The notes beneath the pieces are model-generated. The model was not told the DNA's origin. It searched no databases and saw only the letters and a list, made by a program, of their open reading frames with translations. Below, piece after piece: positions 27,899 through 36,718 of a stretch of 64,000 nt of DNA; positions within the stretch are counted from its first letter, which is position 1; the number at the start of each line of letters is the position of its first letter. The translations under genes and the position numbers were made by a program. Origin of the DNA: Bianquea renquensis. Lineage in GTDB: Bacteria; Bacillota; Clostridia; Lachnospirales; Bianqueaceae. The stretch covers positions 1-64,000 of the forward strand of contig NZ_JACRSQ010000018.1 in the NCBI RefSeq assembly GCF_014384895.1. Reading direction: 5' to 3'.

Positions 27899-28909
27899 TC
27901 ACTTCGACAGACTTGTGTCATCCTCAAGAAAATGAAATTCCAGATGATAGGTCGCTTCCTCGCCGGGTGCCAGTTCCTTCAATATCCCTTTTTCCCGCAT
28001 GACGTCGCGCCCTTCGACATAGCAGTTGCCAGGCTCCAAGCCCATAACGTAGTCACCCCACCCCATCATCTTCCACTGGGTAAAGCAATCCAATTCCTCC
28101 GGGTGAAACACGATTTTGACGCCCTTCTGCACCGCCGGATTAAAGATCGCCGCGTAGGCCTCCTCATCTCTGCGGAACGTATGGTAATAGCACTGTTCCT
28201 TAAACTGGGGCTGTGGAGGCAAAATCACATTCCACGCATTGAGTCCCTCAGCCGCCCTGGCATCCCGTGGCGCCACCGTCTCGGAAGGAATATAGAGGGA
28301 CGCCTCCTCGCTCAAAATCGGATACCCCATGTTCATATGATATAGGATCATATGAGGCGTCACCCTGTCCCCATAATTGCGGATGATATCCGTCAGATAT
28401 AGGGTATTTTCGCCTATTGGACACCGCCATTCCCTCTTCATCTCCAGGCGCTCGCCAAAAATCTCTGCTTGCCGGATGGTGGCGCCTATGAGAATCTCTT
28501 CCTGCCCCTCCCGGCTCTCCACACAGTGATAATACTGCTCCGCCGGCGTGTTTCCAATACTGCCGTGCAAGGGCAGCTCCTTCCCCGCATCCGTGCAGGG
28601 ATCCCCAACCGCCGTAAGGCCGCAGGTAGTGAGAAAGCCAGCGGTAAAAGACTTGAGAAATCCTTCCCCCTTACTGTCATAATACTGAGGGGCAACATAC
28701 CCGCATGGGCCCATAAAGCTAAAATTAACACCGTGCAGGCTGACGCGGACCAGATCCGCGCAGCGGTCCGGCGATACAGTAAATTCCAGTCCGCTTCCAT
28801 TCCGCACCTGCAATAGATGCATCCCATCGCCTTTTCCTGAACACAGGCGATATTCCTCTACACCTCTCACCTGCAACGGATGGCCTGTATACTGTTCCAG
28901 ATTTTTCAT
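27899..28909 (-). CDS. Aldose 1-epimerase-like DUF4432 protein
   Basis: The 336-residue protein has a galactose-mutarotase-like fold. PLHGSIGNTPAE (about 115) and MILYHMNMGYPIL (about 190) carry the conserved His residues of DUF4432. Related proteins act on aldoses or their derivatives; the substrate here is not known. Its place next to GH42 suggests handling of galactose. GGAGG precedes the ATG by 8 nt, and it begins 21 nt after the ligase gene. Confidence 0.82.
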   Translation of the reverse strand: MKNLEQYTGHPLQVRGVEEYRLCSGKGDGMHLLQVRNGSGLEFTVSPDRCADLVRVSLHGVNFSFMGPCGYVAPQYYDSKGEGFLKSFTAGFLTTCGLTAVGDPCTDAGKELPLHGSIGNTPAEQYYHCVESREGQEEILIGATIRQAEIFGERLEMKREWRCPIGENTLYLTDIIRNYGDRVTPHMILYHMNMGYPILSEEASLYIPSETVAPRDARAAEGLNAWNVILPPQPQFKEQCYYHTFRRDEEAYAAIFNPAVQKGVKIVFHPEELDCFTQWKMMGWGDYVMGLEPGNCYVEGRDVMREKGILKELAPGEEATYHLEFHFLEDDTSLSK

Positions 28910-28930
28910 GCGAAATCCTCCTGCGCTGTT

Positions 28931-30598
28931 CTACTGATCTTTCTCCCGAATTTGCACACGCCTAATTTTTCCGCTGATGGTTTTGGGCAGCTCGTCCACA
29001 AATTCAATGATGCGGGGATATTTATATGGAGCTGTGACGCGCTTAACATAATCCTGTAATTCCTTGACCAGCGCATCGCTGCCCTCATATCCCTTTGCCA
29101 GCACGACTGTCGCCTTGACGATTTGGCCTCGGATCGGGTCCGGCACCGCCGTAATTGCGGTTTCCACCACGGCGGGATGTTCCAGCAGGGCGCTTTCCAC
29201 CTCAAAAGGCCCAATCCGATATCCAGAAGATTTGATCACATCGTCTCCGCGCCCGATGAACCAAAAATATCCGTCCTCGTCGATCCACGCCTGATCGCCG
29301 GTGTGATAGTACCCATCATGCATAACCTTATGGGTCAGCTCCGGATCTTTATGGTAGCCGGAAAAAATTCCCACCGGCTTCCCATTGCTGATATCAATAC
29401 AGATTTCGCCTTCTTCGCCGATTTCACACGGATGGCCATTGTCATCCAGCAGAACGATTCCAAATCCGGGGGTCGGCTTCCCCATAGAGCCTGGTTTTGG
29501 CTCCATCCAGGGATTATTGAAAATCATGACAGGGCCCTCCGTCTGGCCGAATCCTTCTCGAAGCTTCAATCCTGTCAGATCCAACCACTTCTTATACACT
29601 TCCGGATTCAGGGGTTCGCCCGCCACATAGGAGGCGCGGAGGGACGACAAATCGATGCCAGATAAGTCCTCCTGGATAATAAACCGGTATACCGTCGGCG
29701 GGGCGCAGAATGTGGTTATCTTATACTTTTCGATCATCCTGGCAATGTCGATAGGGGGGAATCGGTGCTCATAGTCATAGACAAAGATCGCCGCCTCACA
29801 GAGCCATTGTCCATAGAACTTGCCCCAGACACACTTGGCCCAGCCGGTTTCCGCCAAGGTAAAGTGCAGGTCGTTGGGATTTAGATGCTGCCAAAACCCC
29901 GCCGTAGAGATATGGCCCAAAGGATATCGGTAGTCGTGAGCCACCATCTTCGGCATACCTGTCGTGCCGGAGGTAAAATAAATCAAACTATAGGTGTTAG
30001 GATCGTATTCCGCGTCAAATTTCTCCCGGGAATAGACATCAGACGCCGACTCCACCAAGCTGTCAAAATCCACATACCCTTCGTCCGCGCCGTACACGCT
30101 GGCCTTGATAACAGATCGCCCTGATTTTTCAATGCCTTCGTTTACATGGGTGATCACCTGCTCATCATCCGGTCCACCCGTACAGAGCAGCATCTTCACA
30201 TCTGCCGCTTCAATCCGGTAGGCAATATCCTTACCGGTCAGAAGATTGGTGGCGGGAATGGCTGTCGCCCCTAACTTGTGCAATCCTAACAGGCAGTACC
30301 AAAAATGATAGCGGCGCTTGAGAATCATCATGACCGTATCGCCCTTTCCAATTCCAAGGGAAGCGAAGGCATTTGCCGCCTTTGAGGACAGGAGGGACAT
30401 ATCCTTATATGTAAAAATCTTCTCCTCTCCTTTATCATTGCACCAAACGAGCGCTCGCTTGTCCGGCGTTTTTTCAGCCAAAACATCCATGACGTCGAAA
30501 GCGAAATTAAAACGCTCCGGAAGCGTGGTCTTAAAATTCTGGCGAAAATCCTCATCCGATGTAAACTCTGTTTTGCAGTACTGTTCAATAAAACGCAT
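28931..30598 (-). CDS. AMP-binding acyl-CoA synthetase
   Basis: The 555-residue enzyme has YFTSGTTGMPKM (about residue 210), the P-loop-like AMP-binding motif. GFGQTEG follows, then HTGDQAWIDEDGY and a C-terminal lid ending in PKTISGKIRR, with the conserved Lys. It belongs to the acetyl/medium-chain acyl-CoA ligase group, which makes acyl-CoA from a carboxylic acid, ATP and CoA. The gene before it encodes an XRE-cupin regulator, a common partner of such ligases in Clostridia. The acid is not known. Confidence 0.88.
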   Translation of the reverse strand: MRFIEQYCKTEFTSDEDFRQNFKTTLPERFNFAFDVMDVLAEKTPDKRALVWCNDKGEEKIFTYKDMSLLSSKAANAFASLGIGKGDTVMMILKRRYHFWYCLLGLHKLGATAIPATNLLTGKDIAYRIEAADVKMLLCTGGPDDEQVITHVNEGIEKSGRSVIKASVYGADEGYVDFDSLVESASDVYSREKFDAEYDPNTYSLIYFTSGTTGMPKMVAHDYRYPLGHISTAGFWQHLNPNDLHFTLAETGWAKCVWGKFYGQWLCEAAIFVYDYEHRFPPIDIARMIEKYKITTFCAPPTVYRFIIQEDLSGIDLSSLRASYVAGEPLNPEVYKKWLDLTGLKLREGFGQTEGPVMIFNNPWMEPKPGSMGKPTPGFGIVLLDDNGHPCEIGEEGEICIDISNGKPVGIFSGYHKDPELTHKVMHDGYYHTGDQAWIDEDGYFWFIGRGDDVIKSSGYRIGPFEVESALLEHPAVVETAITAVPDPIRGQIVKATVVLAKGYEGSDALVKELQDYVKRVTAPYKYPRIIEFVDELPKTISGKIRRVQIREKDQ

Positions 30599-30630
30599 TT
30601 CTTTTGTTGATCCTCCCTATATAAAATCTC

Positions 30631-31179
30631 TTACACAATGATAACAAGTATTTTGACAGGTTTTCCGTCCAACGCCTTCATTCCGTGGGGATAGCGGGAC
30701 TGAAAATAGACAGAGTCTCCCTCTTCCACAACCATCTCATGATCCCCAATCTTCATAATAAAACGGCCTTCCACGCAATAATGGTACTCATGGCCCTGGT
30801 GTACGCTGAGAGGGATCTCATCCTCCTCATTAGGCTCCACCACAACCATGAATGGCTCCAACTTGCGGCCTGTAAAATTATACGCGAGATTATGATATTC
30901 ATACGCTTTGTTTCGGTCCGTCCCTACGCCATGGCCTTTGCGCACGATGGTATACTGGCTTAATTTCGGGGACTTCCCTGTAATCAGCTCCGTCAGATCG
31001 ATATCCATTAAAGCACAAAAGTCATACATAACGCTGACGTGCAGCTCCTTCTCCCCTGCCTCATATTCTTCATATTCCCCGAGGGGAATCCCTATTTTCT
31101 CTGCGACCTGGCTAGCCGTCATCTCCTTGATCTCTCGAATTCCCCGCATTCTTTGGGCAATCTCCTTATTTTTGTCCAT
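30631..31179 (-). CDS. XRE-family regulator with C-terminal cupin
   Basis: The 182-residue protein joins an N-terminal helix-turn-helix (MTASQVAEKIGIPLGEYEEYE, about residues 20-40) to a small cupin barrel. The cupin's metal/ligand motif HQGHEYHYCVEGRF lies near 128. Such proteins sense a small molecule and control the adjacent operon. The next gene, the acyl-CoA ligase, starts 32 nt later on the same strand. AAAGGAG precedes the ATG. Confidence 0.88.
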   Translation of the reverse strand: MDKNKEIAQRMRGIREIKEMTASQVAEKIGIPLGEYEEYEAGEKELHVSVMYDFCALMDIDLTELITGKSPKLSQYTIVRKGHGVGTDRNKAYEYHNLAYNFTGRKLEPFMVVVEPNEEDEIPLSVHQGHEYHYCVEGRFIMKIGDHEMVVEEGDSVYFQSRYPHGMKALDGKPVKILVIIV

Positions 31180-31209
31180 TGAAAAGCTCCTTTCTCATCG
31201 TTTTCATTG

Positions 31210-32217
31210 TTAAAATCCCATCATTGCTTCCACATAGCCCCGCAGGCTCACGCCATAGTCCTCCGACGGAGCCCAGTTTCCCCCCAGAGATTCCACCGTG
31301 GGGCACCTGCCAAATAAACTTTCAAAGTGTCGCGGGTCCAGCGTTCCCTCTTTTGGATATCCCGCTGCTCCTGCGTAGAGCGCCAAATGATCCACATGGG
31401 CTGAAATGCCGTCTTCCCAGCTATCAAAGCGTTTATGCGCCTCTGCGATAAAATCATCGCTGTCCTCCGGTTTTCCGGTTTCCGTTCTCTTCATGCCACA
31501 GGGATTCTTGTACGTCTCGTCCAACACACCGGTAAACTTGCCAAAGTTAGTCTCTTTTGCGGACTGTGCATATGCCACTGCCGGGTCCACACCCACAGAG
31601 GGCGAAATGGACCAGTATACTTCTGCCAGCCCAAGAAAAGTCTCCGTTGCGCCTTTACTTTCAGCCCAAGCCCTTGCCTGGTCAACTGTTGCCCGGGCGG
31701 GCGCAAGAATCGCAAAATATTCCGAATCCACCGCTGGCGGCGCCGGTTCCTGCTCATCCACAATGTGAACAATATCCATCTGTCCATCCACCGGCAGCCA
31801 TGTGGTCAACAGAGCATTGGGTACAAAACCCTCTGTGCCGTCCTCCAGCCGTATTTTATCCCACTGCCCTGCTTCCTGGGACAGGCGGTCTGCCTTTTCA
31901 TTTTTTTCCAAAACTCCCACCTGCGCCTGATCTGCGCCAGGCTCTGTCCTCAGAATCACCTGCGTGATTCCAAAGACACAGTCACTTTTGCTTCCATCCG
32001 GAGAAGGCACAGATGCTGCCTTTGAATCCGCAGGCTCAAGATTGGTTCCATTGACCTCTTGATGGGAGACAGCTTGTTTTGCAAGACTCCAGCCAGCCTC
32101 TTCATGCTTCTGACTGGCTTCGCCCGGTGAGGAAGACTTCTGCATATCATACAGACATAGGATCAGTAGACATACCACACTAAAAAAAATCGCCACTGGG
32201 CCCACCCATCTCTTCAT
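31210..32217 (-). CDS. Membrane-anchored SH3-glucosaminidase protein
   Basis: The 335-residue protein starts with an uncleaved-looking membrane helix (about residues 6-24), then a Ser/Glu linker. A bacterial SH3 domain (about 80-140) and a C-terminal glucosaminidase domain follow. In the latter, AYAQSAKETNFGKF (about 220) has the catalytic Glu and YKNPCGMK follows. This would bind and cut peptidoglycan glycan strands outside the membrane. AGGAGG precedes the ATG. It is the last gene of the MoxR-DUF58 run (41-nt gap), an unusual partner. Confidence 0.82.
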   Translation of the reverse strand: MKRWVGPVAIFFSVVCLLILCLYDMQKSSSPGEASQKHEEAGWSLAKQAVSHQEVNGTNLEPADSKAASVPSPDGSKSDCVFGITQVILRTEPGADQAQVGVLEKNEKADRLSQEAGQWDKIRLEDGTEGFVPNALLTTWLPVDGQMDIVHIVDEQEPAPPAVDSEYFAILAPARATVDQARAWAESKGATETFLGLAEVYWSISPSVGVDPAVAYAQSAKETNFGKFTGVLDETYKNPCGMKRTETGKPEDSDDFIAEAHKRFDSWEDGISAHVDHLALYAGAAGYPKEGTLDPRHFESLFGRCPTVESLGGNWAPSEDYGVSLRGYVEAMMGF

Positions 32218-32258
32218 AACTGCCTCCTGTCCGCCGCTCTTCGCTGGCTCCTATCTAG

Positions 32259-33473
32259 CTATGTCTTCACTTCCCCAATCTCCTCTTTTGTAATTGGCTC
32301 GTCTGAATATCGAGCCTTTTGATATACGCGGGTTAACGCCTGCAAATTCTCCTGATCCCTGAGAGCCCGCTCAATCTCAACAGGAGTATTGGCCGGCTTG
32401 ATTCGATCTCCTTTTTTCATAAACCGCGAAATCTTATGAAAATACAGGCGGCGTATCTTTTTTTCGGGTGTCATCTGGAGCGCATCCCTTAGCCTTCCTT
32501 TTGGTCTAGGGCTCCGCTTTTCCTTTTCAACAAAGGCGCTGGATTCCGTAAACTCCTCCGTTGCCAGCTCCTGGACTGAATTTTTGTTGAATGCTTTATA
32601 GAATCGGTACAGCAGATATGCGATCCCGACGATAACCCCCACACAGAAGGCGATGATCAAAATCTTTTCCAGGATGATCCATAGAATAAAGGGCTCCCCA
32701 CCGGCGGGCGGAGCCGCATCGCTCTGAGGGCTATCGACCTCCAGCTTGAATTCTTCCGAGATTTCTCCCGTCTCCTCCCCCCGGTCCAGCAGCGATACCA
32801 GGAGCCGCAGCAGCGCCAGCGCTCCCCTTCCGATCCAGGTGAATACTACATCCAGCCGCAAGACAATTGCCAGCAGCATAATCGCAGCGACAATGACTAG
32901 ATACATCGCGGCGATCTTTCCATTAAACCGTCGAAGCTTTTCCGCTGGCTGGCTCATCATGTCTCCCACATTGTAAAGTGTTTCATTCACGTTGAGGATA
33001 TGTAAGGAGACGAAAAAGATCAAAATCTGGGCCACAGCCAGCCCGACCAGATATGGACGGATCGCTTGTATATCCAGAAAACCCGCTAAAAAATAGAGAA
33101 AGATGAGGCTTCCACAGCCCAGGAACAGGGCCCCCATGGACAGGTCCTCCCCCCGTCCAGTATACTTTCGCACATAGGAGTACGCCACGGTGAGAATCAA
33201 GTACGCGCCGGCCAAAAGCTTTGGGATGAGCGCAAGGGGAAGGAATAGATATCCAATCCACACCAAGTGGCAGAGGGCAAACAGAAAGAAATTCTTGACA
33301 TACTGCCGCACGAAGACCAAAAGCAGCGGAATCAGCCACAGCGGCAGAAGGGGCAACGCCGCCGCCAAGTCATGCTCCACCGCCGCGCTGGCGAAACATA
33401 TGATGGAACCGGGAATGCTGAACAGAAGAAAGATTTTTAGCAATTCGGTTACAAGATAGGTCGCTCTCTTCAT
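32259..33473 (-). CDS. Polytopic membrane protein with C-terminal DUF4129-like tail
   Basis: The 404-residue protein has about eight membrane helices. A soluble C-terminal region contains KIRRLYFHKISRFMKKGD and YQKARYSDEPITKEE, which resembles the DUF4129 tail seen with MoxR/DUF58 operons. The start at 33473 is chosen because GGGAGGTG lies 4 nt upstream; the earlier frame start lacks a site. It follows DUF58 by one base. The function is unknown; an envelope or transglutaminase-linked role is suggested by the operon only. Confidence 0.68.
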   Translation of the reverse strand: MKRATYLVTELLKIFLLFSIPGSIICFASAAVEHDLAAALPLLPLWLIPLLLVFVRQYVKNFFLFALCHLVWIGYLFLPLALIPKLLAGAYLILTVAYSYVRKYTGRGEDLSMGALFLGCGSLIFLYFLAGFLDIQAIRPYLVGLAVAQILIFFVSLHILNVNETLYNVGDMMSQPAEKLRRFNGKIAAMYLVIVAAIMLLAIVLRLDVVFTWIGRGALALLRLLVSLLDRGEETGEISEEFKLEVDSPQSDAAPPAGGEPFILWIILEKILIIAFCVGVIVGIAYLLYRFYKAFNKNSVQELATEEFTESSAFVEKEKRSPRPKGRLRDALQMTPEKKIRRLYFHKISRFMKKGDRIKPANTPVEIERALRDQENLQALTRVYQKARYSDEPITKEEIGEVKT

Positions 33474-33474
33474 C

Positions 33475-34581
33475 TCACACCTCCCATAAATACACATCCT
33501 CCGTTTCCCCCCGAAGCCTTAGAGGTGGAAATTCCTCATCCGCCATATCCTTGTAGGATACCGGCAGTATCCACATACAGGAAGCGGTGTAGGACCGCAA
33601 TCTCTTATAGGCCTCCTGTAACTCCTTCCCATAATATGGCGAAATCAGAACGGTATAGGTATCCATATCCCTCATAGCCGTAACCTTTTCCAGGCAGGGG
33701 CTCATGGGAGACAGAGGCGGCAGGGAGACTTCCAGACTGGCTAAGCTCTCCAGTATAGTATGAATGTGATTTGCTCCGCTTCCAGCGGCCACCGTAATCT
33801 CCTTGTGGGTAATCACATTTTGACCATTGCAGTAGAGACTGACGGGCACGCCATCTTCCTCATATCGGGAAGCCAGCGAGGCTGCCATTCGAATCCCCTG
33901 TTCATACAGGACCTCATTATAATGATCATTATTTTTTTCCATGTTCAAGAGAATCTGAATGGTCTGTGTGATCGTGGAATCATGGGTGTTAACCAGCAGC
34001 TTCCCCGCCTTGGCGGACGCCTTAAAGTTGATGCTTTTAAAGTTGTCACTGGACTGGTATTCCCGTATTCCCTTAAACATGTAGGGGTCCTCCATCAGAA
34101 AGCGCTTCGTCGCTATCTCTCCCATCATTTTCTCGTAGGGAATCAAATACTCTTGTGGATCCATGAGCTTGGGGTAGACGACCAACAGATCGCCCATGTG
34201 GATGACCTGTACCATTTTACTGGTGATAAAGAGATTGTGGCTCAACAGATCAATGCCCTTGATCGTGTAGATTCCCCGCTTATCAAATGTAAATGGGATC
34301 TCCCGGGTGATGCGCTGGTAAAACAGAATGTTAAATAGGTCACTGCGGTAATGCTCAACCTTCCCGTTGCGGGATATCTGAAATTTCACATAGATCCATG
34401 GCAAAGGCAGAATTTTACGGTTTGTAATGGTTTCCGTGAGAGCTGTGGCCGCCCCCTCAAACATAAACTGATCGGTAAATTTTACGCTGACCGATAGGTT
34501 TTTATTCCAGTATCTGTGATAAATCCAATTTTGAAGCCAATACAGCAGCCCCGCCACAGACAAAATCAGTACAATGGGCAT
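33475..34581 (-). CDS. DUF58-domain protein
   Basis: The 368-residue protein has one or two N-terminal membrane helices, then a beta domain (about 40-150). The DUF58 signature follows near residue 170: FKGIREYQSSDNFKSINFKA. The von Willebrand-like C-terminal half carries the NTHDSTITQ motif. DUF58 proteins work with MoxR ATPases in a membrane-associated chaperone-like complex; the client is unknown. GGGAGAGG precedes the ATG, and it begins 20 nt after MoxR. Confidence 0.88.
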   Translation of the reverse strand: MPIVLILSVAGLLYWLQNWIYHRYWNKNLSVSVKFTDQFMFEGAATALTETITNRKILPLPWIYVKFQISRNGKVEHYRSDLFNILFYQRITREIPFTFDKRGIYTIKGIDLLSHNLFITSKMVQVIHMGDLLVVYPKLMDPQEYLIPYEKMMGEIATKRFLMEDPYMFKGIREYQSSDNFKSINFKASAKAGKLLVNTHDSTITQTIQILLNMEKNNDHYNEVLYEQGIRMAASLASRYEEDGVPVSLYCNGQNVITHKEITVAAGSGANHIHTILESLASLEVSLPPLSPMSPCLEKVTAMRDMDTYTVLISPYYGKELQEAYKRLRSYTASCMWILPVSYKDMADEEFPPLRLRGETEDVYLWEV

Positions 34582-34601
34582 TGTGACCCTCTCCCTTTGC
34601 T

Positions 34602-35561
34602 TTATGCCAACTTCCAGTTCTCCATCGGTACATCCGTTGAGTCCAATATATCCCGTATCATGCCGCTGATCTGACTGGACCGGCTGCGCATGCTGCTGCG
34701 GAGGATGATGCGGTGGCCCAACACGGGGATCGCCAAATCCTTGATCTCATCCGGCGTGACATACGCGCGGCCTCGGATGGCGGCTAACGCTTGAGCGGCC
34801 CTCAACAGAGCTATGTTTCCCCGCGGGCTGACGCCCAGGGCGACTTCCTCCCGGTTGCGGGTCTTATCCACGATATCCACAGAATATGCCACAAGATCAT
34901 CGTGGATGTACACTGCCTTCACAGCCTCCTGCATCTCGAGAAGCTGCCCCTGGGAACAGACGGATTCAATCTCTTCGATGGGCTGCCCTGCTATGAAACG
35001 CTTCATAATCCGCATAGTCTCACCCTTCTCCGTATACCCCATGGATAGCTCCACAAGAAAGCGGTCCAGCTGCGCCTCCGGAAGGGGAAACGTCCCCTGG
35101 GTTTCCACTGGATTCTGCGTCGCAATGACAAAGAATGGACTCTCCAACCGGTATGTCTGCCCGTCCACCGTAATCTGTTTCTCTTCCATGCTCTCCAGAA
35201 GGCTCGACTGTGTTCTGGGCGTCGCGCGATTGATCTCATCCGCCAGAAGAATATTGGTAAAGAGCGCGCCCTCCCGGAACACGAAATCTCCCTCTTTTTG
35301 ATTATAATAGTTGATTCCAATCAAGTCTGAAGGCAATAAATCCGGTGTAAACTGGATGCGCTTAAAATCCGTATCCAGCGACTTTGCCAAGGTCCTGGCC
35401 AGCATCGTTTTTCCCGTTCCGGGAACGTCCTCCAGAAGTACATGCCCCCCAGCCAACAAGGCTGTCAGCACGAATTCCATCACCCTTCTTTTCCCTACGA
35501 TGACGCGCTCCATATTGTCCATGATTTTATCCGTGATGGTCTTCATTTGTTGAATGTCCAT
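34602..35561 (-). CDS. MoxR-family AAA ATPase
   Basis: The 319-residue protein has Walker A in EDVPGTGKTMLA (about residue 45), Walker B in LLADEINRATPRTQSS and an arginine-rich sensor region in LGVSPRGNIALL. MoxR ATPases act as chaperones for proteins with von Willebrand A domains. The start at 35561 follows AAAGGAG at 8 nt. It is the first gene after a sigma-A promoter, so it heads the MoxR-DUF58-membrane protein-glucosaminidase unit. Confidence 0.93.
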   Translation of the reverse strand: MDIQQMKTITDKIMDNMERVIVGKRRVMEFVLTALLAGGHVLLEDVPGTGKTMLARTLAKSLDTDFKRIQFTPDLLPSDLIGINYYNQKEGDFVFREGALFTNILLADEINRATPRTQSSLLESMEEKQITVDGQTYRLESPFFVIATQNPVETQGTFPLPEAQLDRFLVELSMGYTEKGETMRIMKRFIAGQPIEEIESVCSQGQLLEMQEAVKAVYIHDDLVAYSVDIVDKTRNREEVALGVSPRGNIALLRAAQALAAIRGRAYVTPDEIKDLAIPVLGHRIILRSSMRSRSSQISGMIRDILDSTDVPMENWKLA

Positions 35562-35603
35562 ATGCATGTCTCCTTTGTTTGCTTCCAACATACTGTTCTT
35601 TTT

Positions 35604-35631
35604 ATTGTATCACAACTGGGCTTGTTAGCAA
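35604..35631 (-). promoter_or_regulatory. Promoter for the MoxR operon
   Basis: TTGCTA and TACAAT lie 16 nt apart on the minus strand, 43 nt before the start codon. Confidence 0.7.
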
Positions 35632-35679
35632 AGAGAGAATTCAAAATAATTTTGTCTGGCACAGATTTTTAAAGACCCT

Positions 35680-35719
35680 AGGAAATGGGTACACTAGCAA
35701 TAGGTTATGCCCATTTCCT
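35680..35719. promoter_or_regulatory. Inverted repeat in front of the YitT gene
   Basis: AGGAAATGGG and CCCATTTCCT form a perfect 10-bp stem with a 20-nt loop, ending just before the AAGGAGG site at 35721-35727. There is no T run, so a regulatory hairpin or an operator is more likely than a terminator. Confidence 0.6.
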
Positions 35720-35734
35720 TAAGGAGGTTTTCCT

Positions 35735-36604
35735 ATGCCCTTGACCGCGCAAAAGGTTAAATCGACGCTCTATATCCTACTCGCCATTCTGACCGGCAGT
35801 TTTCTATGTGCGCTCTCATTAAATATCTTTTATATACCGGGACAGCTTTTAAGCGGAGGCGCCACAGGCGTGGCTCTTTTGCTCCACTACCAGTTTGGGT
35901 GGTCTACAGCCCTCATGGTTTTTCTGATCAACATTCCGTTGTTTCTGCTGAGCTGGAAGCTGGTCAGCCGAGACTTCTTTGTCTACTCCCTTATCGGTAC
36001 CGCTGTCTTTTCCATCATGGTGGAGTTGACAAAGGATCTGCGGCTCGCCTATGACAGCAGGCTGACAACCGTTGCGCTGGGAGGCCTTCTCAACGGTCTG
36101 GGCATAGGCGTGGCATTTCGCGCCGGGGCTTCTTTTGGCGGAAGTGACATTATTTCAAAGATTCTGCACAAATACTTTTCTTTCAACATGGCGGCTGCCG
36201 GTCTGGTAGTCAATATTGTAATCGTATTTTTTTCCATCTCCATTTTCGGCTTAGATCAGGCGGTCTTAACCCTGGCGGCTATGTTTATCTCCAGCAATGT
36301 GACCTCGTATGTGATCGAGGGAATGCGCTACAAACGCGCAGTCTTTATCATTACCAAAAAAGACACGGATATGGCAGCCGCTATCCTAGCAAAAATCCAC
36401 CGCGGCGTTACGGTACTGGAAGCCCGGGGCGCCTATACAGGACAAACGAAATCTATGTTATACTGCGTCATCAGTAAACGGCAGGTCGCCCCTCTGCGCC
36501 AAATTGTCAAAGATACCGATCCACAAGCCTTTGTCACCGTGGCGGAGGCGTCGCAGGTCTATGGTTACGGCAACGGATTTTATACCATCGGGGGTGATGA
36601 GTAA
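35735..36604 (+). CDS. YitT-family membrane protein (DUF2179)
   Basis: The 289-residue protein has five membrane helices (from about residue 15). GGLLNGLGIGVAFRAGASFGGSD lies near 120, and a C-terminal DUF2179 domain (about 200-285) has the typical L-E-A-R-G-A-Y-T-G segment. This is the YitT/YqfU/YpjC group; its transport role is not established. AAGGAGG precedes the ATG by 7 nt. It is convergent with the fucosidase gene. Confidence 0.88.
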   Translation: MPLTAQKVKSTLYILLAILTGSFLCALSLNIFYIPGQLLSGGATGVALLLHYQFGWSTALMVFLINIPLFLLSWKLVSRDFFVYSLIGTAVFSIMVELTKDLRLAYDSRLTTVALGGLLNGLGIGVAFRAGASFGGSDIISKILHKYFSFNMAAAGLVVNIVIVFFSISIFGLDQAVLTLAAMFISSNVTSYVIEGMRYKRAVFIITKKDTDMAAAILAKIHRGVTVLEARGAYTGQTKSMLYCVISKRQVAPLRQIVKDTDPQAFVTVAEASQVYGYGNGFYTIGGDE

Positions 36605-36639
36605 AATGGGGGTGATTCTGACAATCGATGGGATGAATT

Positions 36640-36697
36640 AAAAAAACGTAACCCATGCCTTCTCCTGCTCATAGCGGAAAAAACATGGGTTTAATTA
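36640..36697. terminator. Terminator between convergent YitT and fucosidase genes
   Basis: AACCCATG pairs with CATGGGTT over a loop of about 26 nt. An A run lies on the left and TTTAATT on the right, so it serves both directions, the minus direction better. Confidence 0.75.
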
Positions 36698-36718
36698 TAC
36701 TCCTAACCAACGTACACC

